This document shows, piece after piece, positions 1-7,195 of a DNA stretch of 64,000 nt (position 1 is its first letter; every line of letters starts with the position of its first letter). The notes under the pieces were generated by a model. It searched no databases, was not told where the DNA came from, and was given only the letters and a program-made list of their open reading frames with translations. Origin of the DNA: Polyangiaceae bacterium (GTDB taxonomy: Bacteria; Myxococcota_A; Polyangia; Polyangiales; Polyangiaceae); NCBI GenBank assembly GCA_020846005.1, contig JADLEQ010000055.1, positions 167,816 to 231,815 on the forward strand, given 5' to 3'. Position numbers and translations under genes: made by a program.

Positions 1-431
1 GCCTTGGCCAGGCCCATGGCGGCCTGGAGCACGAGCTTGGCGGCCGTCGTCGGGTGCACGGCGCCCAGGCGCTTCAGCGTGTGCTCGAGGTCCTCGCCCT
101 GGAGGAGCTCCATCACCATGTACGGCGCGCCGACCGCCGGATCGACGCCGGAGTCGTAGATGGTGACGACGTGATCGCTCTCGATCACGCTGCTCGCCTT
201 CGCCTCACGGAAGAACCGCTTGATGACCTGCTCGTTCGCGCCGAGCTCGGCGGAGATGAGCAGCTTCACCGCGCAGCGCTTCAGCGTCGCGGCGTTCCGC
301 CCCTCGTAGACGGCACCCATCCCGCCCTGCCCGAGCAGCCGGAGGAGCTGGTACTTGCCGGCGATGACCTGCCCTTCCATCCCGCCCGAGGTGGGCGGGC
401 GAGCGTCGCCGTCCTGCGTGATGGGGTTCAC
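1..431 (-). CDS. Ser/Thr protein kinase, N-terminal part (runs off the left edge)
   Basis: This is the N-lobe of a Hanks-type Ser/Thr kinase, which phosphorylates proteins in the cytoplasm. Read on the minus strand, the glycine loop GQGGMGAVYEG is followed by the ATP-anchoring lysine in CAVKLL and the C-helix glutamate in RFFREAKASS, then the hinge MVMELLQGEDL. The catalytic loop lies beyond position 1. I chose the GTG at 431 because GAGGCG lies just before it; an in-frame ATG at 380 (MEGQVIAGKYQLL) is the alternative and gives the usual short N-terminus. It is transcribed away from the hydrolase lipoprotein gene. Substrates are unknown. Confidence 0.9.
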   Translation of the reverse strand, partial: MNPITQDGDARPPTSGGMEGQVIAGKYQLLRLLGQGGMGAVYEGRNAATLKRCAVKLLISAELGANEQVIKRFFREAKASSVIESDHVVTIYDSGVDPAVGAPYMVMELLQGEDLEHTLKRLGAVHPTTAAKLVLQAAMGLAK

Positions 432-542
432 GATCGCCTCGGATGCCTCCAGAACCCCGACTCTAACCCCGGGGCCGGGCTCCGTCCACGCGCCGGACCG
501 GCCGCCGCGCCGGACCCGCAGGAGCCCACGATGCGCGGCGCC

Positions 543-584
543 GACCCGCCCCGCACGACCCGCCCCGCACGACCCGCCCCGCAC
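543..584. repeat. Three perfect tandem copies of a 14-bp unit
   Basis: The unit GACCCGCCCCGCAC occurs three times head to tail (543-556, 557-570, 571-584) in the space between the divergent kinase and hydrolase genes. It ends about 45 bp before the GTG at 629. It could be an array of activator sites or slippage DNA; nothing here decides. Confidence 0.8.
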
Positions 585-628
585 GAGACGCCCTGGCGCG
601 CTGACGCGCACCCCGGCAGACTCGGCGG

Positions 629-2677
629 GTGACGACGCTCCGCAGGTGGGCCCTGGTGGCGCTTGGCGCGCTCGGCGCGCTCGGCTGCGGCGAGGCAGAG
701 ACGGAGCGCGCGTGCGACTGCGCCGCGGTCCCCGGCACCGCCGTGCGGATGGAAGGCGCCGCCGCCGGCTTCTTCGCGTCGCCGTTCCCGGACGACGCCC
801 GCCGCTCGGGCGGCCGCCCGGACCTCGCCGGCTTCCCGAACCCGACCGCCTCGCCGTTCCTCGCCAAGTGCCTCGACATCCTGGCGCACGACGCGCGCGG
901 CTTCGCGACGACCGCCGGCGTCTACTTCACGCTCGACGGCCCCCTGGACGAGTCGCTCTCGATCGGGCCCGCTGGCTCCGTCGAGCCGGGCGCCGCGGTG
1001 GCGCTCTGGCGCGTCGTCCCCGACGGCGCGGCGGTGGCGCACCCGATCGAGGCACGGTTCCGCGCCGACGGCGGGCCGTTCGGGGCGCCGAACGTCCTCT
1101 CGCTGTTGCCGCTTCAGGGCGCGCCGCTCGCGCCCGGGGCGACCTACGCGGCGATCGTGCGCCGCGCGCTCGGCGACGCCGCGGGGAACACGCTCGGCGT
1201 GCCGGAGCGGCTGGTGCGCCTGGTAAACGGCGTGCGCCCGGCCGAGTTGTCGCCCGAGGTGTTCGCGACGTACCGCGAGGCGCTGGCGTCGCTCGCCGCG
1301 GCCGGCGTCCCCGCGACGGAGCTGGGCGGGCTCACCGTCTTCACGACCGACGATCCGACGGCGTCGTTCCGCTCGGCGCGCGAGGCGCTGCTCGAGGAGC
1401 CGCTGCCCGCCCCCGCGGCGCCCTTCGCGCTGCGCGAGGTGTTCGACGACTACTGCGTGTACGACACCACGATCGAGCTGCCGGTGCTGCAGGAGGGCTC
1501 CCCTCCGTACCAGGAAGCGGGCGGCGGGTGGGTGTTCGACGCGAGCGGCGCGCCCATCGTGCAGCGACGGGAGACGGCCCGCGCCGTCGTCACCGTGCCC
1601 CGATCCCCCAGGCCACCGGAGGGGTATCCGGTAGTGCTCCTCAGCCGCACCGGCGCCGGCGGTGACCGCCCGCTGGTCGATCGCGGTCGACGGGACGCCG
1701 ACGGCGAGGTGCTCGAGCCGGGCACCGGCCCGGCTCTGGAGTTCGCGCGGGCGGGGTTCGCCGGCGCGATGGTGGACGGCCCGCACGGCGGCCCGCGCAA
1801 CCCGAACGGGGGCGACGAGCAGTTCCTCATGTTCAACGTGACGAACCCCGTCGCCCTCCGCGACAACGTCCGCCAGTCCGCGCTCGAACTCGCGCTGGTC
1901 GCCCGGGGGCTCGGCGCGGTGCACGTCGACACCACCGCGTGCCCGGGGGCGACCGCGCCGCCGGGCGACGGCGCGACCTTCGACGTGGCGCGCCTCGTGC
2001 TGATGGGGCACTCGATGGGCGCGACCATCGCGCCGCTCACCGCCGCCTTCGAGGACACCGTCCGCGCGGTGCTGCTGAGCGGCGCCGGGGGCAGCTGGAT
2101 CGAGAACGTGGTGTGGAAGCTCGAGCCGATCCCGGTCCGCGGGTTCGCCGAGCTGCTGCTCGGCGTCGCGGGGACGTACCAGCTCCACGAGCACGACCCG
2201 GCGCTGTCCCTGTTCCAGTGGGCGGCGGAGCCCGCCGATCCGCCGGTCTACGCCGCGCGGCTCGCGACCTCGCCGCCGGGGCCGGCGTTCCCCCACGTGC
2301 TCATGATGCAGGGCATCGTCGACCACTACATCCTGCCGCCGATCGCCAACGCGACCTCGCTCGCGCTGGGGCTCGATCTCGCGGGCCCCGCGCTGGACGC
2401 AGACCACGCCGAGCTGTCCCAGTTCGCGCCGCTCGCGGAGCTGCTCCGCCACTCCGGCGGCACGGCGCGGGCGCTCCCGGTGAGCGGCAACCGACCGGCA
2501 GGCGGCGGTGGCGTCACCGCGGTCGTCACCCAGCACCCCGAGGACGGCGTCGAGGACGGCCACGAGGTCGTCTTCCAGACGGACGCGCCCAAGCGCCAGT
2601 ACCGCTGTTTCCTGGAGAGCTTCGCCCGAGGCGAGGCGCCACGCGTGCCCGCCGCGGGGAGCGCGGGCTGCGACTAG
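629..2677 (+). CDS. Lipoprotein with alpha/beta-hydrolase domain
   Basis: A 682-aa secreted lipoprotein. A short signal peptide (about residues 1-20) ends in the lipobox LGALGC. The middle part (about 30-270) resembles the N-terminal beta-sandwich region of large bacterial extracellular lipase-like proteins. The C-terminal half holds the nucleophile elbow GHSMG (roughly residues 455-460) of an esterase/lipase fold, and a late His-containing segment (VDHYILPP) could serve the triad. It starts at GTG 629. The substrate cannot be read from the sequence. It stands alone, convergent with the Cys-rich lipoprotein gene that follows. Confidence 0.8.
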   Translation: MTTLRRWALVALGALGALGCGEAETERACDCAAVPGTAVRMEGAAAGFFASPFPDDARRSGGRPDLAGFPNPTASPFLAKCLDILAHDARGFATTAGVYFTLDGPLDESLSIGPAGSVEPGAAVALWRVVPDGAAVAHPIEARFRADGGPFGAPNVLSLLPLQGAPLAPGATYAAIVRRALGDAAGNTLGVPERLVRLVNGVRPAELSPEVFATYREALASLAAAGVPATELGGLTVFTTDDPTASFRSAREALLEEPLPAPAAPFALREVFDDYCVYDTTIELPVLQEGSPPYQEAGGGWVFDASGAPIVQRRETARAVVTVPRSPRPPEGYPVVLLSRTGAGGDRPLVDRGRRDADGEVLEPGTGPALEFARAGFAGAMVDGPHGGPRNPNGGDEQFLMFNVTNPVALRDNVRQSALELALVARGLGAVHVDTTACPGATAPPGDGATFDVARLVLMGHSMGATIAPLTAAFEDTVRAVLLSGAGGSWIENVVWKLEPIPVRGFAELLLGVAGTYQLHEHDPALSLFQWAAEPADPPVYAARLATSPPGPAFPHVLMMQGIVDHYILPPIANATSLALGLDLAGPALDADHAELSQFAPLAELLRHSGGTARALPVSGNRPAGGGGVTAVVTQHPEDGVEDGHEVVFQTDAPKRQYRCFLESFARGEAPRVPAAGSAGCD

Positions 2678-2708
2678 CGCGCGCGCGCCGCGGGCGCGGT
2701 GCCCGGCT

Positions 2709-3836
2709 TCACGGCGCGCAGTAGTTGTCCCCGGCGACGTTGTAGCAGAGGTACCCGTCAGCGCACTGGCCGGTGCAAGTGCCGACGGCGCCGCACTGGC
2801 ACAGGCAGTACGTCTTGCCGATCGACGAGTCGGTGTAGCACGTCGCGCTCCCGCCGAAGCCGTTGGGCTGACAGTCGGCGAAGCCGAGGCAGGTGCACGT
2901 GTAGTAGGCGGGCGCGTCGGGTACGGGCATGCAGCTCCGCCCGGCCGCGCACCGGATGTTCCACGAGCCGCAGTGCTCGGCGGTGTTCATCGCGACGCAC
3001 GACCCCGCGCTGCAGCGGTCCGTACCCCCGCACGGCGTCGCGTCCGCGACCGGCGGGTGCTCGCACTGCCCGCCCGCGCCGCAGGCGTCGGCCGTGCAGG
3101 GGTTGCCGTCGTCGGCACACGGGATCCCCGGCGTGGGCGTGGAGACGCAGCCCGACGCCCCGCAGGCGTCCGCGGTGCACGGGTTGGCGTCATCGCATCC
3201 TGCCGCCACGCATCCGCCGGCGCAGCACTGCTGCCCCGGGGAGCACGCCGAGGTCCGCTGGCAGGTGTCCCCCACGCAGGCCGCGACCTCGCATGGCCCC
3301 GCCACGCACGACGAGGGCGTGCACGTCGGGTACTGGCAGCCGTTCACCTGGTCGCAGTGTCCCCCGGGGAAGGCGACGCACTGGCCGTCGTCCGGGACGT
3401 GGACGCACGCCCCGCCGGCACCGCACGCGTCGTTGGTGCACCCCACCAGATCGTCGCACTGGGCCGGCGAGCACCCGCCGCCCGCGTCCGCGGCGGAGTC
3501 GCCGCCGGCATCCCCCGCGTCGCCCGCGTCCTCCGCGTCCGCGGGCGGCGCGTCGGCCGGCGGCGCGTCGGCCGGCGGCGCGTCGTGGCCGGAGTCGGAC
3601 CGCGCATCGTCGCCGGAGTCCGACGACGCGCCGTCGGTGGCGGGCGCGTCCGCCCCGGCGTCGACGGCGCCGCGCGTCTTCCAACAGCGGGAGTCGGCGC
3701 GACACGCCCAGCCGCCCGGGCACTCGGCGGCCGTCGCGCAGACGAGGACGCCCTCGGGGGGCTCCACCGCACACCCCCAGGGGAGGGTACCGGCGATCGC
3801 GGCGAGGAGCCCCGCGACCCGCAGCGACGGGCGCAT
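2709..3836 (-). CDS. Cys-rich surface lipoprotein with CTxDxC repeats
   Basis: A 375-aa lipoprotein: signal peptide with lipobox LPWGC, a low-complexity Asp/Ala/Pro stretch containing a tandem PADAP repeat, then a disulfide-rich region. That region has several copies of a CTxDACG motif (CTNDACG, CTADACG twice), a pattern known from myxobacterial surface proteins. No enzymatic motif is visible. Its ATG overlaps the stop of the upstream TPR gene by one base (TGATG), so the two are translationally coupled. Likely exposed on the outer surface; function unknown. Confidence 0.8.
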   Translation of the reverse strand: MRPSLRVAGLLAAIAGTLPWGCAVEPPEGVLVCATAAECPGGWACRADSRCWKTRGAVDAGADAPATDGASSDSGDDARSDSGHDAPPADAPPADAPPADAEDAGDAGDAGGDSAADAGGGCSPAQCDDLVGCTNDACGAGGACVHVPDDGQCVAFPGGHCDQVNGCQYPTCTPSSCVAGPCEVAACVGDTCQRTSACSPGQQCCAGGCVAAGCDDANPCTADACGASGCVSTPTPGIPCADDGNPCTADACGAGGQCEHPPVADATPCGGTDRCSAGSCVAMNTAEHCGSWNIRCAAGRSCMPVPDAPAYYTCTCLGFADCQPNGFGGSATCYTDSSIGKTYCLCQCGAVGTCTGQCADGYLCYNVAGDNYCAP

Positions 3837-4612
3837 CAGAACCGCCCTCGGACGAGGAAGGCGCCCGGCCCGACGACGAGCGCCGTCTCCGCGCCCGACT
3901 CCTTGCGCGTCGCCCACACCACGCCCCCGACCGCGGCGGCGACGCCCCCGACCAGCAGCGCGGCGCCGCCGCCGAGGAGCAGAGGCGCCGCGTCGGCGTC
4001 GCTCGCCAGCTCCGACCACCGCGCGCCGTCGCGGGCGTCCACGACGCGCGAGCGCGCCGAGAGGCCGAGCGTCAGGAGCACGCCCCCGGTGACGACGAAC
4101 GCCGCGCCCCCGCCCGCGACGGCCCACGGCATCCATCCTCGCGACCCGCCGTCTTCAGGCGCTGGGTCCGCGGGCGCCGGCCGCGACGCCCTCGGCCGTG
4201 CTGGGCGCTCGCGCTCGTCCCGCGCTCGCTTCAACAGGCCGAGGCGCGCCTCGACCTCCCCGCGCAGGCTGGACTCGGGCTCCGCGGCGAGGAAGCGCTC
4301 GTACGCCTGGATGGCGACGTCGTCCTTGCGCGCCCGATCGGCGGCGAGCCCCACGTTGTAGAGGAGCGCGCTCCGCCCACTGAGCTCGTAGGCGCGCTGG
4401 AAGTGCCCGAGCGCGTCCTCGAAGCGCCCTGCCTCGTACGCGGCGCGCCCAGCCTGGAAGAGGGCCTTCGCCTCGGCGTCACGATCGCTCGTGGCCGCGG
4501 GTCCGCCGTGCGCCGTGGCGGGGGGCTTGCCCCGCGCCGGTTGCGCGCCAGCGGCCGTGGACGCGAGGACCGGAGCGGCGACCACCGCCAGGGCGACGAG
4601 AGAGCTTCGCAC
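3836..4612 (-). CDS. Exported TPR-repeat membrane protein
   Basis: About 258 aa from the GTG at 4612. A signal peptide ending near AGAQP is followed by a tetratricopeptide-like helical region (KALFQAGRAAYEAGRFEDAL, then FQRAYELSGRSALLYNVGLA) and a charged Arg/Pro linker. Two hydrophobic segments near the C-terminus look membrane-spanning. This layout is common among myxobacterial envelope TPR proteins and suggests a scaffold role. The reading frame stays open to 4738, but that extension is Arg-rich and overlaps the divergent protease promoter region, so I prefer GTG 4612. Confidence 0.75.
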   Translation of the reverse strand: MRSSLVALAVVAAPVLASTAAGAQPARGKPPATAHGGPAATSDRDAEAKALFQAGRAAYEAGRFEDALGHFQRAYELSGRSALLYNVGLAADRARKDDVAIQAYERFLAAEPESSLRGEVEARLGLLKRARDERERPARPRASRPAPADPAPEDGGSRGWMPWAVAGGGAAFVVTGGVLLTLGLSARSRVVDARDGARWSELASDADAAPLLLGGGAALLVGGVAAAVGGVVWATRKESGAETALVVGPGAFLVRGRF

Positions 4613-4753
4613 AGCGGCAACGTCACGCAGGCACGAGCTGGCGTCAACGGCACGGCGCGTCGCGCCTCGCGCGATCGAGGCGGCGCGCGTGTAGGCGGGA
4701 GTGGGAGAGCGCCGTGTTATCCTGACGCCCTCCCCCACCCCGCCGGAGTCGTC

Positions 4754-7195
4754 ATGATCCGTCCCCGCAGCGTGTTCGCCCTGGGCCTCGCCTTCGCCAC
4801 CGCCGCCGCCTGCGGCGGCTCGACGCCGCCGCCGTCGTCGAACCAGAACGCCAGCTCCGGGGAGCTGCCAGCCGCGGGGGAGCGGCGGGCGTCGTCCGCG
4901 GCGCCGCTACCGCGCAAGCGCAAGGTCGGGAGCCCCAAGCTCGCCGATCGGCGCCAGGCGAACGCGGTCGCAGCGGACACGCTGGGCGTCTCGAGGGGAC
5001 GGGCCGCGCCCCCCCCGAGGTCGGCCGCCGAGGTCTACCGCGCCGTCGCGCCCGCGACGGTGATCATTCGGGCGGGCGGGGGGATGGGCAGCGGCGTCCT
5101 CGTCGATGCGAGCGGCTGGATCCTCACCAACCACCACGTGGTGAAGGGCGGCGAAGAGAAGGACTTCAAGCTCAAGGTGCAGGTGGTCCTCGGCAAGCTG
5201 GACACCAAGTCCGGCGGGATGGAGCGCGACGAGAAGCAGTACGAGGCGTACGTCCACAAGAGCGACCCGCTCCGCGATCTCGCGCTCGTCAAGCTCGTCG
5301 ACCCTCCGCCCAAGCTCCCGTTCGTGAAGCTCGCGGCGGCGGACCCGGTGCCGGGGCAGCAGGTGATGGCGATCGGCCACGCGGGCGCGGGCATGCTCTG
5401 GGCGATCAAGAGCGGGGAGATCTCCGCGCTCGGCAAGCTGCGCGATCACCTGGCGACGCTGGCGCAGTTCAAGGACGACGACGACGGCAAGAAGGCGGCG
5501 GAGCAGTTCCGCAAGTTCCTCGACGACCAGAACCTCGGCCTGGTGATCCAGTCCTCGTGCCAGATCCTGCCGGGCGACAGCGGCGGCCCGCTCGTCACCC
5601 AGCAAGGCGAGCTGATCGGCCTGAACGCCTTCTCGAACCGCGACGGCCGCACGGGAGGGTTGCTCTCCTTCCACATCCACCGAGCGGAGCTCGCCGCGTT
5701 CGTCAAGGAGAAGCCGGAGCGGGTCGCGCAGGTCCTCCCCGACCCGTGGAAGGAGGGCGGAGGAGACGCGAGCGTCGACGACGTCGACCTCGACGGCACC
5801 GTCGACGTACTGGCGCTGGAGGGCCGGCGCGCGTGCCCGTGGTGCCCGGTCCTGAGCCAGGCCGTGATGGTCGACCTCGATCAGTCGAGCTACCCGCGCG
5901 GGAGCACGCTGCCGGAGATGACTGAGGTCTACGAGAAGCGCGGCTTCGATCCCGAGCTCGTGCTCCTGGAGCTCGAGGGCAAGCGCCTGATTTGGTACGA
6001 CACCGACAACGACGGGAAGCACGACGTGGTGCTGGTAGACGAGGGCGGGAGCGGGCAGGCCTCGAGCGGGTACCGCCTGAAGCCCACCGGTGAGCTCGAG
6101 CGCGACGCCGCGCTCGAGGGCGGCCGCGACGTCCGGATGTCGCTGTTCCAGGACGAGCGCCTGCGGCAGCGCCTCGCGGCCGTCGCTTCGACGGCGTTCC
6201 CCGAGCGCGCCGTCGAGATCGCCGGAGGAGCCGCCGGCTCGCTCCCCCAGCCGCTCGCGGGGACAGGGCGCGCCGAGACCCGGGACCTCGACGCCGACGG
6301 CAACGCCGACTCCGTCTTCGTGCAGGGCACCTTCGGCGCGCGGACGATGATCGATCTCGATCGGAGCCATGTCTCGCGACTGCCGGCGAGCTTCGTCATC
6401 GGGCGCGACGTGCAGCCGTCCGCGCTCGACGCGGAGGTGAGCGTGATCGCGCAGGCCACGCACCTGTGGACCTGGTACGACACGGACGACGACGGCCGCA
6501 TGGACCTGGTGCTCCACGCGCCCGGCGCGCGAGTGTACGCGGCGGTCGAGGCGTACCGGGTGGACGCCGCGGGGAACCGGACCGCCGCGCCGGAGCACGT
6601 GGGCCGCAAGCTGATGCGCGCCGACCTGGCGCCGGCGCCCCAGGCGCCCGCGCTGCGCGCCATGGTGGAGAAGAGCTTCCTGGCGATCTTCTCCAGCGCG
6701 TCCGACCTAGGCGTGGCGTCCTTCCCCGACATCTTCAAGGACGGCCGCGGCGTCTCCTACGAGCTCATGGACCTGAAGGTCGCGCCGCGCGCGGTCTTCG
6801 TGCAGCAAGGGTTCGGGAGCACGGCCTACGTGATCGACCTGGACGAGAGCAGCCTGAAGGGCAAGGACTTGAAGAAGACGAACCTCGAGGAGCTGGCGAC
6901 CGGAGGGAAGCTCAGCGGCGACTTCGCCTACTTCCAGCGCAACGGCGTCGCGTGGTCGTTCTATGACACCGACGGCAAGGACGGCTACGACGTGGTGTTC
7001 TTCACGACGGACCCGGGGCGCGGCACCGCCACGCACGGCTTCCGCGTCGAGTCGCCGACGAAGCCGCCGGTCTACGATCCGTCGTTCGCGGGGAGCCCGA
7101 TGGTCAAGCCGTCGCTGCTGAAGAAGAAGCCCGCCGCGACCAAGCTCGCGAAGATCGCGGCCGAGATCTTCAGCGACCGGATGCGGGAGCCGTGA
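4754..7195 (+). CDS. Trypsin-like serine protease lipoprotein with C-terminal Asp-rich repeats
   Basis: An 813-aa lipoprotein (lipobox ending at Cys20) with an S1C/HtrA-type chymotrypsin fold. The triad is visible: His128 in TNHHVV, Asp175 in DLALVK, Ser276 in GDSGGP. There is no PDZ domain. Instead the C-terminal 500 residues carry recurring DxDxDGxxD elements (DTDNDGKHD, DLDADGNAD, DTDDDGRMD, DTDGKDGYD), like FG-GAP or EF-hand calcium loops, each within a repeated unit. A CPWC pair lies just after the protease domain. A TATCCT -10-like hexamer at 4718-4723 and GGAG before the ATG support this start. Its stop overlaps the next gene by 4 nt (GTGA). Confidence 0.88.
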   Translation: MIRPRSVFALGLAFATAAACGGSTPPPSSNQNASSGELPAAGERRASSAAPLPRKRKVGSPKLADRRQANAVAADTLGVSRGRAAPPPRSAAEVYRAVAPATVIIRAGGGMGSGVLVDASGWILTNHHVVKGGEEKDFKLKVQVVLGKLDTKSGGMERDEKQYEAYVHKSDPLRDLALVKLVDPPPKLPFVKLAAADPVPGQQVMAIGHAGAGMLWAIKSGEISALGKLRDHLATLAQFKDDDDGKKAAEQFRKFLDDQNLGLVIQSSCQILPGDSGGPLVTQQGELIGLNAFSNRDGRTGGLLSFHIHRAELAAFVKEKPERVAQVLPDPWKEGGGDASVDDVDLDGTVDVLALEGRRACPWCPVLSQAVMVDLDQSSYPRGSTLPEMTEVYEKRGFDPELVLLELEGKRLIWYDTDNDGKHDVVLVDEGGSGQASSGYRLKPTGELERDAALEGGRDVRMSLFQDERLRQRLAAVASTAFPERAVEIAGGAAGSLPQPLAGTGRAETRDLDADGNADSVFVQGTFGARTMIDLDRSHVSRLPASFVIGRDVQPSALDAEVSVIAQATHLWTWYDTDDDGRMDLVLHAPGARVYAAVEAYRVDAAGNRTAAPEHVGRKLMRADLAPAPQAPALRAMVEKSFLAIFSSASDLGVASFPDIFKDGRGVSYELMDLKVAPRAVFVQQGFGSTAYVIDLDESSLKGKDLKKTNLEELATGGKLSGDFAYFQRNGVAWSFYDTDGKDGYDVVFFTTDPGRGTATHGFRVESPTKPPVYDPSFAGSPMVKPSLLKKKPAATKLAKIAAEIFSDRMREP

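Noticed and set aside
428..2563. 711-codon open frame on the minus strand across the hydrolase gene
   Set aside because: Arg/Gly-rich product without motifs, exactly antisense to a lipoprotein with a hydrolase signature; a typical shadow in very GC-rich DNA.
3540..3590. Regulatory tandem repeat
   Set aside because: The 15-bp units encode the PADAP protein repeat inside a lipoprotein gene and need no other explanation.
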